From JAUYIV01 sp040882645 (GTDB lineage Bacteria; Actinomycetota; Acidimicrobiia; Spongiisociales; UBA11373): a DNA stretch of 64,000 bases. How positions within the stretch are numbered: the stretch's first letter is position 1; every line of letters begins with the position of its first letter. Below, in pieces: positions 7,889 to 17,517 of this stretch. Made by a program: the position numbers and the translations under genes. The notes under the pieces were generated by a model. That model was given only the letters and a program-made list of their open reading frames with translations, was not told where the DNA came from and did not search any database. Where the stretch lies: contig JBBEAX010000052.1 in NCBI GenBank assembly GCA_040882645.1, forward strand, positions 1-64,000, in the 5' to 3' direction.

Positions 7889-9354
7889 CCCTCGCCGCCC
7901 CTCGGGGCCGGAGGGCGAGCCGCGGCGGTATCTGGGGGTTCGCCGGTCTGGTGATCCTCATCGTTGCCGCCGGGGTCGCCGCCATGGGCGTGCTGCCCCC
8001 GATTCTGGTTCTCGCCGGGCTGCTCGCCATCGCCGGTGCGGCTGCAATCGTCCTCGATCCCCAATGGGGCCTCATCGCGGTGGCGGCCTTTGCAGTGCTG
8101 CGCCTTGCCGATGTCGCCACCAACTTCCACGGAGCTCCACCCACCTTTGCCCCACTTGTGGCAATCGTGCTCCTCGGACTGGCACTGCGGGGCCGGGCAA
8201 CCGGTGAGTGGCCGGTGGGCGGCGGGCGGGCGTTGCTGCTCGTCGCGGCCTATGGGACGATCGCCATCGGCTCCCTGCTCATTTCCGGTGACTCCGGCGA
8301 CGGGACCGGAGCCGTCCGCACGCTATTCGAAGACGGCGCGGTGGCAGTGTTCGCCGGCATGCTGCTGCGCGGGGCGACCGACCTTCATCGCCTGGTGTGG
8401 GCGCTCGTAGGGGGCGGCGCGCTGCTGGCCACCCTGTCGATCTTCCAGTTCGTCACCGGATCCTTCGGATCCACCTTTGGCGGCTTCGCCCAGTCGGCCG
8501 TGCAAAACATCTTCGAGGGCACCGATGACGTCCGCATCTCCGGGCCGGTGGGCGACCCCAACTTCTATGCCCAACTGCTGGTGATGATCATCCCGCTCGC
8601 CTTCGACCGGATGCGCGACGAAGCATCGGGACTTTCCCGCTCCATCGCCGGCTACGCCGTGGTCGCGATGTCGGCGACCGTAGTGCTCACGTTCTCGCGA
8701 GGGGGGCTGCTCGCACTGGCCATCGTGATGGCCTTCATGGTCGTGCGGCATCCGCCGCGCCCTCGAACGGTGGCAGCAGCCGGGCTGCTGCTGGTCGCGG
8801 CGTTGCCGTTCATGCCTTCGGGCTACGCCGAACGGCTCACCTCGCTCACTGAGGTCGGCGCGGTCGAGGCCGGGATCGACCCGTCGCTCCGAGGGCGCAC
8901 CGCCGAGATGGGGGCCGCGATGGCCATGTTCTGGGACCGTCCCCTCACCGGGGTGGGCTTCGGCAACTTTGCGGCCGAGTACCCCGACTACTCCGACGAC
9001 CTCGGCATCGACGTGCGCGACACACCCCGTGAAGCTCACAACCTGTATCTGGAGACTGCGGCCGAGACCGGCCTCGTCGGCATCGCCGCGCTCACCGCAC
9101 TCGTCGTCGCATCATTCGCTGCCCTCGCCGCGGGGCGACGCCGCTTCAGACGGATGGCCGACCTGCGCTCCGACGCAATCGGATTTGCCGTCGCGGTGTC
9201 GCTGGTCGGGTACCTCGTCACCTCGGTGTTCCTGCACATGGCGTTTGCGCGCCTTGCGTGGCTCGTTTTCGGCATTGCCCTGGCGTTCCCTTCGGTGGCG
9301 AGAGCCGAGGACGAAGCCCGCGATGCTGCAGTCCAGGAGGCGGCATGGCGCTGA
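7885..9354 (+). CDS. O-antigen ligase/Wzy-like polymerase
   Basis: A 489-residue membrane protein with about twelve hydrophobic segments and a large loop, fitting the O-antigen ligase/polymerase family (PF04932). The diagnostic stretch is in the second half: GRTAEMGAAMAMF, then PLTGVGFGNF and EAHNLYLETAAETGL, where conserved Arg and His residues sit in active ligases and polymerases. In this operon it most likely polymerises lipid-linked repeat units outside the membrane; transfer onto another acceptor is the alternative. Start ATG 7885 overlaps the previous stop (ATGA), and its end overlaps the flippase gene by ten bases. Confidence 0.85.
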   Translation: MTLAAPRGRRASRGGIWGFAGLVILIVAAGVAAMGVLPPILVLAGLLAIAGAAAIVLDPQWGLIAVAAFAVLRLADVATNFHGAPPTFAPLVAIVLLGLALRGRATGEWPVGGGRALLLVAAYGTIAIGSLLISGDSGDGTGAVRTLFEDGAVAVFAGMLLRGATDLHRLVWALVGGGALLATLSIFQFVTGSFGSTFGGFAQSAVQNIFEGTDDVRISGPVGDPNFYAQLLVMIIPLAFDRMRDEASGLSRSIAGYAVVAMSATVVLTFSRGGLLALAIVMAFMVVRHPPRPRTVAAAGLLLVAALPFMPSGYAERLTSLTEVGAVEAGIDPSLRGRTAEMGAAMAMFWDRPLTGVGFGNFAAEYPDYSDDLGIDVRDTPREAHNLYLETAAETGLVGIAALTALVVASFAALAAGRRRFRRMADLRSDAIGFAVAVSLVGYLVTSVFLHMAFARLAWLVFGIALAFPSVARAEDEARDAAVQEAAWR

Positions 9355-10832
9355 CCGAAGACCGCACCGCCGACGAAGCCGTCCTGGGAACGGTGGCGGC
9401 TCGCGCCGTCATCTGGAACTACGTCTCCTTCGCCGCCGGGAAGATGCTCGTGCTCGTCACGATGGCGATCCTCGCCCGGCTCTTGACGCCGGAGGACTTT
9501 GGCGTGGTGGGCTTCGCCACCGTGGCCGTGGCATACCTGGCCGTGCTGAAGGACCTCGGTCTCGGCGGCGCACTGATCCAGCGCAAGGACGACATCGACG
9601 AATCCGCCGAGACGGTTTTTGCCTTCAACCTGATCACTGGGGCATTGCTCACCGTCCTCTGTTTCATCGGAGCCCCCCTGGTGGCCAACTTCTTTCGCGA
9701 GCCGCTCGTCGTGCCACTGCTGCGCGTGCTGTCCCTCACCTTCGTGCTCGAGGCGCTCGGCTCGGTGCAGCTGGTCCTCCTTCGCAAGAACATGGACTTC
9801 AAGCGGAAGCTGATCCCGGACGTAGGCCGGTCCATCGTCAAGGGTGCCGTCGCCATCGCCGCCGCCGCTACCGGCTTTGGCGTCTGGGCGCTGGTCTGGG
9901 GCCAGCTCGCCGGCGTCGTCACATCCGTGGTCCTCGCCTGGACGGTGTTCCCGTGGAGGCCGCGAGTGCGGATCCACCGCCGCCTGGTGCGTCCCCTGGC
10001 GCGTTTCGGCGGTCCCCTCATCGTCACCGACATCCAGTTCGCCATCTGGTCGAACCTGGACTACCTCGTCGTGGGTCGCCTGCTCGGCGATGTCGCCCTC
10101 GGCGTCTACACCCTCGCCTACCGGCTGCCCGAGCTCCTCATCCAGTCGGTGTGGCGCGTGCTGGGAGGGGCGATCTTCCCGCTGTTCTCGAAGCTGCAGG
10201 ACCAGCCGGCACTGCTCCGGCGGGGGTTCCTCGCCACCATCAAGTACACCCAGGTGCTGGTGGTGCCGATGTGCGTCGGCCTGTTCATCACCGCCGAACC
10301 CGCCGTGAGGGCGCTGTTTGGTGAGCAGTGGAACCAGGCCATCCCGGTGCTCCAGGTGATGTGCGTGTTCTCTCTCCTCGGGTCGATCGGGGTGAACGCC
10401 GGCGACGTGTACAAGGCCCTGGGGAGGCCCGGCATCCTCGCCAAACTGGCCGGCTTCGAACTGGTGGTGCTCATCCCTGCCCTGATGTTCGGGGCTCGAT
10501 ATGGCATCGTCGGGGTCGCCTGGGCGCACGCCGGGGTGGCGGCATTGGACACGATCGTTCGGCTCGCGGTCGCCAACCGCATGGTGGGTACCACCTTCGG
10601 CGACATTTGGCGGCAGATGGCACCTTCGGTCGGTGCCGGCATCTGGCTGGCAGTCGCCGCTCTTCCCGCGATGTGGCTCACCGCCGGAGCCGGAAACCTG
10701 GCCTCGCTCGCCGCGGCGGCAGTGGCCGGATCGACCGCATATGTCGTGGCGCTGTGGCGCTATGACCCTGCCACCGTCCGGCGTATTGCCGGCTGGGCGG
10801 GGCTGGGGCGCCTGGCGGGGGACCGCCCATGA
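9345..10832 (+). CDS. Wzx-like polysaccharide flippase
   Basis: A 495-residue membrane protein with about twelve to fourteen hydrophobic segments, of the MOP/Polysacc_synt_3 superfamily. It begins with the usual VIWNYVSFAAGKMLVLV and LARLLTPEDFGVVGFATV, the signature of lipopolysaccharide flippases, and continues with LDYLVVGRLLGDVALGVYTL. It would move lipid-linked repeat units across the membrane. The start is ATG 9345 with AGGAGG four bases before it; the frame is open to 9258, but that would overlap the polymerase gene deeply. Its stop overlaps the next glycosyltransferase. Confidence 0.9.
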   Translation: MALTEDRTADEAVLGTVAARAVIWNYVSFAAGKMLVLVTMAILARLLTPEDFGVVGFATVAVAYLAVLKDLGLGGALIQRKDDIDESAETVFAFNLITGALLTVLCFIGAPLVANFFREPLVVPLLRVLSLTFVLEALGSVQLVLLRKNMDFKRKLIPDVGRSIVKGAVAIAAAATGFGVWALVWGQLAGVVTSVVLAWTVFPWRPRVRIHRRLVRPLARFGGPLIVTDIQFAIWSNLDYLVVGRLLGDVALGVYTLAYRLPELLIQSVWRVLGGAIFPLFSKLQDQPALLRRGFLATIKYTQVLVVPMCVGLFITAEPAVRALFGEQWNQAIPVLQVMCVFSLLGSIGVNAGDVYKALGRPGILAKLAGFELVVLIPALMFGARYGIVGVAWAHAGVAALDTIVRLAVANRMVGTTFGDIWRQMAPSVGAGIWLAVAALPAMWLTAGAGNLASLAAAAVAGSTAYVVALWRYDPATVRRIAGWAGLGRLAGDRP

Positions 10833-12022
10833 GCTCACCGCGCCTCCGCGCCACCCCGCCGCTCCCAGTTCCCGAGTCGCCGCTCTCGGTGCTCTACCTG
10901 ATCGACTCGCTAGGCCCCGGAGGCGCTGAACGGCTGCTCGTCGACTACCTGCCACGCCTCGCGCGGCTCGGAGTCGAGCCGACCGTGGTGGCGATTCAAG
11001 ACCGTGAAGGCAACCCGATCGCGGCGGAGATCGAAGCCGCCGGAGTCCCCGTGACCAACCTGGGCATCCGCCGGTTGCGCGAGCCGGGAGCGCTGGGCCG
11101 GGTGACCGACGTGATCGAGCGGACCGCTCCCGACCTGGTCCACACCCAGCTCGAATTCTCCAACATTCTCGGCACCCTCGCCGCCCACCGCCTCGGGGTT
11201 CCGACCGTCGCCACGATCCACACCATCGACCGGCCCCGGCGATGGAGCCGGGACGCGGTTCGCTACCGGCTGATGGCCTGGATCCTCAAGTCGAGGGGCG
11301 CCCGGGTGATCTCGGTGTCCCGAAGTGCCCGGGATCACTTCATCGGACGATCCAACGCGAGGCGAGACCAGGTGGTGACCCTCCACAACGGAATCGAGCT
11401 CGCCAGGTTCTCCCGCGGCGGTGCCGCCAACCGGTCGGCGGCTCGCGCCGAGTTGGGGATTGGCGCCGATGCATCGGTGGCGATGACGGTGGCGGTGCTG
11501 CGACCCGAGAAGGGAATCGCCGACATGGTCGAGGCCCTGCCGGCAGTGGTCCACTCCCATCCCTCCACTCGCTACGTGGTCGTGGGTCATGGCAGCCAGC
11601 GACCCACCCTCCAACGGATCGTCGCTGGCCTCGGCCTCGAGGATCGGGTCCTGTTCACCGGTGCCCGTTCCGACATCCCGCGGCTCCTCGCCGCCGCCGA
11701 CGTGTTCGTTTTGCCATCCCACACCGAGGCACTCCCCACGGTCCTGATCGAGGCGATGGCGGCGGGGCTGCCCGTGGTGGCGACTGAGGTGGGCGGGATC
11801 CCCGAGATGGTCGACCGGGGCATTTCGGCTCTCCTGGTACCTCCGCATTCCCCGGCGATGCTGGCGGATGCCGTCTGCCGGCTGTTCTCCTCTCCGATCC
11901 AATCGGCCGCGATGGGGCGGGCGGGCCGCCGCATCGCCTCCGAGCGCTTCAACCTCGACCGCCAGGCGACGCGCCTGGTCGACGAATACCGACTGGCGCT
12001 CACCGCGGGGGGTTTCCGATGA
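10829..12022 (+). CDS. Glycosyltransferase family 4
   Basis: A 397-residue GT-B fold enzyme that would add a sugar to the growing lipid-linked unit in the cytoplasm. The N-terminal domain opens with LYLIDSLGPGGAERLL, a hallmark of GT4 enzymes. The C-terminal donor site shows VAVLRPEKGIADMVEA, GHGSQRPTLQ, then PSHTEALPTVLIEAMAAGLP with the E-x7-E pair, and VATEVGGIPEMV. Donor and acceptor sugars cannot be assigned. It is coupled on both sides by ATGA overlaps in the exopolysaccharide operon. Confidence 0.9.
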   Translation: MSSPRLRATPPLPVPESPLSVLYLIDSLGPGGAERLLVDYLPRLARLGVEPTVVAIQDREGNPIAAEIEAAGVPVTNLGIRRLREPGALGRVTDVIERTAPDLVHTQLEFSNILGTLAAHRLGVPTVATIHTIDRPRRWSRDAVRYRLMAWILKSRGARVISVSRSARDHFIGRSNARRDQVVTLHNGIELARFSRGGAANRSAARAELGIGADASVAMTVAVLRPEKGIADMVEALPAVVHSHPSTRYVVVGHGSQRPTLQRIVAGLGLEDRVLFTGARSDIPRLLAAADVFVLPSHTEALPTVLIEAMAAGLPVVATEVGGIPEMVDRGISALLVPPHSPAMLADAVCRLFSSPIQSAAMGRAGRRIASERFNLDRQATRLVDEYRLALTAGGFR

Positions 12023-13221
12023 GGATGGTCGTCGTCGAGCCGGACGGATCCGGCGGGATGATCCACTACGCGTTCCAGATGTGCTCGGCGCTCGCCGAAG
12101 CCGGGGCAGACGTCACCCTGGTCACCTCCCGCCACTACGAGCTTGCGGGGATGGGGGCGCCGTTTCGGGTGGCGCCGATCATGCGGCTGTGGCCGGCAAT
12201 CGAGCCGACCGCTCGCCACCGCGGGCTCGCCCGGCTGTTCGTGTGGGCCGCCCACAAACTGCGTCGGGCGGAGCGGGGGATCCGCTACGCCCGCGAGTGG
12301 GCCCGGGCAACCAGGTTCATTCTGCGGGAGAAGCCTGATGTCGCCCAGTTCGCCATCATCCGTTTTCCCTTCCTTGTCTGGTTCCTGCGGCGAATCGTTC
12401 GGGCCGGGATCCCCATCAGTCAGGTCTGCCACGAATTCGAGCCGCGGGAGTCGCGCAGCCCCTTCCGGGCCCTGCACCGCTCCATGACACGTGCCGCCTA
12501 CGGGTACTTCTCGGTGATCTTCCTGCACGGCGAAGCCAACCGTGCTCGCTTTCTGGAGCTCTATCCGGCCGAGGCGGCTCGCACCGTCGTGATCCCTCAT
12601 GGCGACGAGAGCCTGTTCCTCCGGTCGGACGATCCCGGAGGCGATCTGCGGGGGCGTTACGGAATAGCGTCCGGCAAGCCGACCGCCCTCTTCTTCGGGG
12701 GCCTGCGGCCCAGCAAAGGCCTCGACGAACTGATCGATGCATTCGCCCTCGCGTCCCGAGAGATCGATGCCCATCTGGTCGTGGCCGGGCCTCCGGCGGG
12801 AGTCGACCCCGCCCACCTCGAACACCGGGTCGTCAGGCGTGCCATCTCCGACCGCGTGACCATCGACTCTCGCTATCTCCCCTTCGAGGAGGTCGGCCCG
12901 CTGATGCGCACCGCCGACGTCGTGGTGCTCCCGTACAGGTCGGCCACCGCGTCGGGGGTCCTCCAGGTGGCCTATGCATACGGCCGCCCGGTGATCGCCT
13001 CCGAACTGGGATCCCTCGCCGAGGACGTCATCCACGGGGAGACGGGGCTGCTGGTCGCCGCCGGCGACGTACCGGGCCTCGCCAGTGCGCTGGTCAAGCT
13101 CCTCGGCGATCCGGCCGAATCCACCCGCATGGGAGCCTGCGCCGCCCGAGCGGCCAATCGATACGCCTGGCCGCCAATCGCCAGGACGATGCTGGGCTTG
13201 TACGCCGGAGTGTCGAAATGA
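12019..13221 (+). CDS. Glycosyltransferase family 4, second copy
   Basis: A 400-residue GT4-type enzyme, more divergent than its neighbour. It starts MRMVVVEPDGSGGMIHYAF. The donor-binding half has FFGGLRPSKGLDELIDAFA, then DVVVLPYRSATASGVLQVAY and GRPVIASELGSLAEDV. In place of the classical E-x7-E it has a Ser/Thr-rich SATASG loop, seen in some GT4 subfamilies. It is not a recent duplicate of the upstream GT4; the two share only the fold motifs. It overlaps both neighbours by four bases. Confidence 0.86.
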   Translation: MRMVVVEPDGSGGMIHYAFQMCSALAEAGADVTLVTSRHYELAGMGAPFRVAPIMRLWPAIEPTARHRGLARLFVWAAHKLRRAERGIRYAREWARATRFILREKPDVAQFAIIRFPFLVWFLRRIVRAGIPISQVCHEFEPRESRSPFRALHRSMTRAAYGYFSVIFLHGEANRARFLELYPAEAARTVVIPHGDESLFLRSDDPGGDLRGRYGIASGKPTALFFGGLRPSKGLDELIDAFALASREIDAHLVVAGPPAGVDPAHLEHRVVRRAISDRVTIDSRYLPFEEVGPLMRTADVVVLPYRSATASGVLQVAYAYGRPVIASELGSLAEDVIHGETGLLVAAGDVPGLASALVKLLGDPAESTRMGACAARAANRYAWPPIARTMLGLYAGVSK

Positions 13222-14375
13222 TCGGGCTCGCCTTCTGGGCAGGCTTCGGTCTGGTGGTCTACACCTATCTCGGATACCCGCTGCTCGTCACCCTGCTGTC
13301 CGCGGCGTTCGGGCGAGATCGGCAGTACCCGCCCCATTCCCCCAAGGTCACCCTCATCGTTGCCGCATACAACGAGGAAGCCGTCATCGACCGCAAGTTG
13401 CGGGACACCGCCGGGTTGGCGTACCCCACCGAACTGCTGCAGGTGATCGTTGCTGCCGACGGATCGGATGACGCCACGGCCGGGATCGCGCGCACACATG
13501 GAGTCGAGGTGGTCCACCGCCCCGAACGGCGAGGAAAGATGGCCGCCATCACCCGTGCCCTGGAGTGGGCGACCGGCGATGTGGTCGTCTTCACCGACGC
13601 CAACAACACCCTGCGCCCCGACGCCATCGAGCAGATCGTCGTGCCGTTCGCCGACCCGACCGTGGGGGCGGTCACCGGGCGCAAGGTCACCGGGGGCGAC
13701 TCCGATCTCGGATTCTCCGAGGGTGCCTATTGGCGCTACGAAGCACATCTGCGCCAGATGGAAAGCCGTCTCGGCTGCACGGTCGGGGTGAACGGGGAGA
13801 TCTTCGCGATCCGTCGCGACCTGTTGGAGGCTGCCCCCGACACCGTGGTCAACGACGACCAGTGGATGGCCCATCGGATGATCAAACGCGGCTACCGCGT
13901 CCTCTTCCAGCCCGAAGCCGTGTCCGAGGAAATCGTCTCCTCCGATGCCGGGGCCGAGCGGGAGCGGCGCTCGCGTATGGTCGCGGGCCAGTGGCAGGTG
14001 TTTGGCCGGCTGCACCGGGAGATCCCCTGGAGAAGGCCCCTGGTGGCGTGGATGCTCGTGTCGCACAAGATCTCCCGCTCCCTGGTGCCATTCGGGATGG
14101 TCGCCGCGCTCGGCGCGTCCATCGCGGCCACCGCGGTGGCGCCATCCGGAGGGTCACTGGCATTGGCGCCACCGTGGGGAGCAATCACCCTCATCGCCCA
14201 GGCGGGGTTCTATGCCGTCGCCGCGGCTCCCGCGCTTCTGCGCCCGCTCGGCAAGGCGGCCTACGTTCCCCGGTTCCTGGTGAACTCGAACTACGCCGCG
14301 GTTCGCGGACTGTGGCGCCACCTGCGTGGCGGCCAAACGGCCGCCTGGAAGCGCGCGGATAGGAGCCAGCCGTGA
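13218..14375 (+). CDS. Membrane glycosyltransferase family 2
   Basis: A 385-residue processive-type GT2. One membrane segment at the N terminus is followed by the catalytic domain (VTLIVAAYNEEAVI, VIVAADGSDDATA, VVFTDANNTLRPDAI with the Asp pair, GVNGEIFAIRR and VNDDQWMAHRM), then QWQVFGRLHRE, close to the Q/RxxRW element of processive enzymes, and three or four C-terminal membrane segments. This layout matches hyaluronan/cellulose-synthase-like proteins, so it may add several sugars or export while it adds. It overlaps both neighbours by four bases. Confidence 0.85.
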   Translation: MIGLAFWAGFGLVVYTYLGYPLLVTLLSAAFGRDRQYPPHSPKVTLIVAAYNEEAVIDRKLRDTAGLAYPTELLQVIVAADGSDDATAGIARTHGVEVVHRPERRGKMAAITRALEWATGDVVVFTDANNTLRPDAIEQIVVPFADPTVGAVTGRKVTGGDSDLGFSEGAYWRYEAHLRQMESRLGCTVGVNGEIFAIRRDLLEAAPDTVVNDDQWMAHRMIKRGYRVLFQPEAVSEEIVSSDAGAERERRSRMVAGQWQVFGRLHREIPWRRPLVAWMLVSHKISRSLVPFGMVAALGASIAATAVAPSGGSLALAPPWGAITLIAQAGFYAVAAAPALLRPLGKAAYVPRFLVNSNYAAVRGLWRHLRGGQTAAWKRADRSQP

Positions 14376-15493
14376 CAACCGGCAACCGCACTCTCCCCGT
14401 CGTCACCCGTGTCCAGCGCTCTGAGTTGATGCGGATGGGACCCGAATGGGAGTCACTCGTCGCTGGATCCCAGGTGCGGTCGGCGTTCATGACCTGGCCC
14501 TGGGTGAGCGCATGGCTGGACACCTTGGGCCGCGATGCCGATCTGGAAGTCTTCGCGGCTCGGCACCCGGCCGATGGACGGTTGCTCGGCGTGGCCCCGT
14601 TCTATGTCGCGCCCGAACGCAAGTTCGGAATTCCATTCCGATCCCTGCGGCTCATCGGCAGCGGCCCAGCCGCACCTGACCACCTGGACATGCCGATCGC
14701 CACCGGAGAGGACCCGGCGGTGGTCGCCCATCTGTGGGAGGCCGTGGACCTTCGCCGCCGGTGGGACCTCATCGACTTCGACGGCATGGCCATCGATGGT
14801 GTGCTCCCCGGGCTGCTGCTGCGGCGACGCGGCGACGGGGCCGAGGAGACGCCATGTCCTCACTTGCCTCTCGATGGCGGCTGGGACCTGGTGAAACAGC
14901 GCTTTGGCCGCAGCCACCGGCAGAACATCGATCGCTACCGCCGCAAGCTCGACCGGGAGGCCGGGGCTCCGGTCGTCACCCGCATGGTGGCGACGACGTC
15001 CGACCTCGAGGAGACGATGGACCACCTGGCGGTGATGCACCAGACCGTGCGCACCGCCCGCGGCGACCTGGGGGCTTTCGCCACCGATGAGTTGGTGGCG
15101 TTCCATCGCGAGACGGCACGCAGGATGCTGGCAGCCGGCCGACTGCGCCTCTGGCGGCTGGATGTCGGCGAGAGCCCTATTGCGATCATCGAATGCTTCC
15201 GAGTGGGCGAAGTGGTCTCCTTCTACACGACCGGGTTCGATCCGGCGTGGGCGAGGTTCGGGCCGGGAAGGGCGATCATGGCCCGGGCGATCCATGGGGC
15301 GATCGACGAGGGTGCCCGGGAATTCGACTTTCTCCGGGGTGATGAGGGGTACAAGCAGTCCTGGGGCACCGACACCCGCATGGACCTTCGTCTCAGGCGA
15401 CCGCTCCGCCCCCGCGGCCGGGCGATCTGGGCGGGCCGCAACGCGCTCGAGAGACTCAAATCTGTCGGAGGAGCGCTCCGACCTCGGACTTGA
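14372..15493 (+). CDS. FemAB/CelD-like acyltransferase (GNAT fold)
   Basis: A 373-residue protein of the BcsL/CelD-FemAB-like acetyltransferase group (PF13480), often found in polysaccharide loci. Features are the N-terminal EWESLVAGSQVRSAFMTWPW, the central FGRSHRQNIDRYRRKL, and the C-terminal second GNAT half ending EGAREFDFLRGDEGYKQSWG, which is strongly typical of the family. It probably modifies the polymer or a precursor with an acyl or aminoacyl group. GTG 14372 overlaps the previous stop. Its last 38 bases overlap the convergent kinase-like gene. Confidence 0.82.
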   Translation: MTTGNRTLPVVTRVQRSELMRMGPEWESLVAGSQVRSAFMTWPWVSAWLDTLGRDADLEVFAARHPADGRLLGVAPFYVAPERKFGIPFRSLRLIGSGPAAPDHLDMPIATGEDPAVVAHLWEAVDLRRRWDLIDFDGMAIDGVLPGLLLRRRGDGAEETPCPHLPLDGGWDLVKQRFGRSHRQNIDRYRRKLDREAGAPVVTRMVATTSDLEETMDHLAVMHQTVRTARGDLGAFATDELVAFHRETARRMLAAGRLRLWRLDVGESPIAIIECFRVGEVVSFYTTGFDPAWARFGPGRAIMARAIHGAIDEGAREFDFLRGDEGYKQSWGTDTRMDLRLRRPLRPRGRAIWAGRNALERLKSVGGALRPRT

Positions 15494-16427
15494 GCAGCCG
15501 ACGCGCCGGCAGGAGGGCCAGCCGGGCGATCCCCTTGGTCCGCTCCTCCACTTCGACCCAGCGCTTCACCGCGGCCACCGCTCGCTCGAACGCCAAAGCG
15601 CCGCCGTCGATCTCGGGATAGCCATCGATGATCGCCGCAGCCCACTGCTCGACCCTCGATCTCGCGCGGAACGCGCCCGAAGTGATCAACTGGCGCCTCC
15701 CCAGACGAACCTCGGTGAGCAGGTGGGAGGCATCGCCGGCGATTCGACCCCGGTAGCGATTGGGGTCGATCACCGCCACGCGGTCGTCGATGGTCACCAG
15801 GACGTTGCGGAGCGAAAAGTCGCCGTGGAGCACCCCCACCGAAACAGGCCGCCCGGACCGGACCCGGGCCGCCGCGGCGACGGCGGCGATCGCGTCACCG
15901 AGCGCCCCCCGGCGGCCCGCATCCGCCAGCTGTTCGAATTCCTCGGCCTCGAATGGGATCAGTTGCGGATCCGACGTGGCGTGAAAGACCCGCAGCCAGC
16001 GTCCCACGCGCCGAAACAGCGCCGCGGCGTCGGCAGCCCGCGTACGGCGCAGCCGTTCATGCAGCGGAACCGCTCGCAGCCTCTCGGTGACAACCGCATT
16101 CACCTCGCGCACGTAGGCGACCGGGACGACCGCCGTGAGCCCGGGGTCCCCCGCCGCCGCCACCGCCGCCGCGATCGACTCGAGAGCCCGGTATTCCTCC
16201 TCCGTGTCCTGCTGGGGGCCGGCGTTCAACGCAGCACCCAGGTCGGGCGCCTCCTCCCATCGGGGGACCTTCACCACGAAGGTGGCCGGGGCCGCGCCGC
16301 CGGTCTCTGCCTCGAACATCCACGACCAGTCACCCTGGCGCGGTCGTGACCAGCGAGTGATCGCGCCGTAGCCGGGAGGTAGCGAGGCGGCCACGGCCGT
16401 CCGGATGCGGTCCTGCGCGGGCTTCAT
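15456..16427 (-). CDS. APH-fold kinase-like protein
   Basis: A 323-residue protein with the aminoglycoside phosphotransferase/choline kinase fold. The Brenner-type catalytic motif HGDFSLRNVLV (~residues 198-208) and the metal-binding VIDPNRYRG (~217-225) are both present; the N-terminal lobe contains FVVKVPRW with the ATP-binding Lys. In a polysaccharide locus, a sugar, lipid or small alcohol is a more likely substrate than an antibiotic. It is transcribed opposite to the main operon, overlaps the deacetylase by four bases, and overlaps the convergent FemAB-like gene by 38 bases. Confidence 0.75.
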   Translation of the reverse strand: MKPAQDRIRTAVAASLPPGYGAITRWSRPRQGDWSWMFEAETGGAAPATFVVKVPRWEEAPDLGAALNAGPQQDTEEEYRALESIAAAVAAAGDPGLTAVVPVAYVREVNAVVTERLRAVPLHERLRRTRAADAAALFRRVGRWLRVFHATSDPQLIPFEAEEFEQLADAGRRGALGDAIAAVAAAARVRSGRPVSVGVLHGDFSLRNVLVTIDDRVAVIDPNRYRGRIAGDASHLLTEVRLGRRQLITSGAFRARSRVEQWAAAIIDGYPEIDGGALAFERAVAAVKRWVEVEERTKGIARLALLPARRLLKSEVGALLRQI

Positions 16428-17434
16428 GCCAGGGCTCCAGTCAGTCGCGGCACTCCGGCCATCTTGGCGGCGAACCGGCTGAGTCCGTCGCCGTGGTGCA
16501 CGTACACCCGGCGAATCCGTAGCGGGTCTGCCACGACCTCTCTGAGCCGTGCAGGACCGGGGACCAGGGTGAACGCCATCCGATAGCCGGCGTCCGCGAC
16601 GGCCGCCACTACTGCGTCGTCGAAGTCTGCAGTCCCGCCGTTGGGGTACGCAAAGCCGATTACCGGCGCGCCGATCTCCCGCTCGACGTCTGCTTTCGAT
16701 CGGGAGATCTCCTCGCGGGCTGTTTCGAGTGGTACCCGGGTGAGGATCGGATGGGTCCGGGTGTGGCCACCGATGGCGACACCGTGAGCGGCCATCTCTC
16801 GTGCCCCGTCCCAGTTCATCACCAGGCCCTGGGGGTCCTCATCGGACCCGACGGCGGCCGTCACGGCGGCCACGGCGGCACGCCTCTCGTCGTCCGGGAG
16901 CAGCTTGGCTCGGGCGATCCAGCGGGCGGCAATCGATTGGGCACCATCGCTGTCCCACGTGGTGTGCCCCAGGATCGGCAGGTCTATTTCGGCCCCGGCG
17001 TGCCACCGAAAGAACTCAGCCGCACGGTCCCACCAGAAGGGCTGGCCGCTGCCGACATGGTCTGTGGCCAGAAACAGGACCGCCGGGAGGCCGAGGCGAC
17101 GAAGGACGGGAAGGGCGTTGTCGAGGTTGTCCTGATACCCGTCGTCGAACGTCACGAGCACCGCCCGGTCGGGCAGATCCGCTCCGAGGGCGGCAGCGGC
17201 CACGTCCTCGAGAGAGACCGGTGTGTGCTTCCGGGCAACCCACTCCATCTGATCGGAGAACTCGGCCGGGGACGCACTGACGCTCCCTACAAACCCGGCA
17301 AAGCCCGGCCGGGTGTGATCGGTGACCCGGTGATACGCCAGAACCGTCAGCCGATCGGCGCCGAACACTCGACCCACCAACCCGAAAGCGCCGACGCGGC
17401 GCGCTCCATCCAGAATCGTCCGCTTCCAGGCCAT
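16424..17434 (-). CDS. Polysaccharide deacetylase (NodB/CE4)
   Basis: A 336-residue NodB-homology enzyme that removes N-acetyl groups from sugar polymers. It carries LAYHRVTD at the start of the domain, the metal and base motif VTFDDGYQDN (~residues 92-101), GGHTRTHPILT with the two histidines of the second motif (~221-231), and FAYPNGG (~266-272). No clear signal peptide is seen, though residues 10-30 are mildly hydrophobic. It is the first gene of a two-gene minus-strand unit with the APH-fold kinase and is divergent from the HhH-GPD gene across 83 bases. Confidence 0.88.
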   Translation of the reverse strand: MAWKRTILDGARRVGAFGLVGRVFGADRLTVLAYHRVTDHTRPGFAGFVGSVSASPAEFSDQMEWVARKHTPVSLEDVAAAALGADLPDRAVLVTFDDGYQDNLDNALPVLRRLGLPAVLFLATDHVGSGQPFWWDRAAEFFRWHAGAEIDLPILGHTTWDSDGAQSIAARWIARAKLLPDDERRAAVAAVTAAVGSDEDPQGLVMNWDGAREMAAHGVAIGGHTRTHPILTRVPLETAREEISRSKADVEREIGAPVIGFAYPNGGTADFDDAVVAAVADAGYRMAFTLVPGPARLREVVADPLRIRRVYVHHGDGLSRFAAKMAGVPRLTGALA

Positions 17435-17517
17435 GGCTCGATGGTATCGACGAGGGGCCTCGGCTCTCCGGCAATCTCGCGGGCACTACCGTGGGCTTCC
17501 GACAAGGTCAGGGTCTG

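Noticed and set aside
9036..10955. 639-residue open frame on the minus strand across the polymerase and flippase genes
   Set aside because: It is antisense to two genes with clear motifs; its Gly/Asp/Gln/His-rich composition is typical of high-GC shadow frames.
15456..16427. Aminoglycoside resistance gene
   Set aside because: Only the general kinase fold motifs are present; the polysaccharide setting makes a drug target unlikely.
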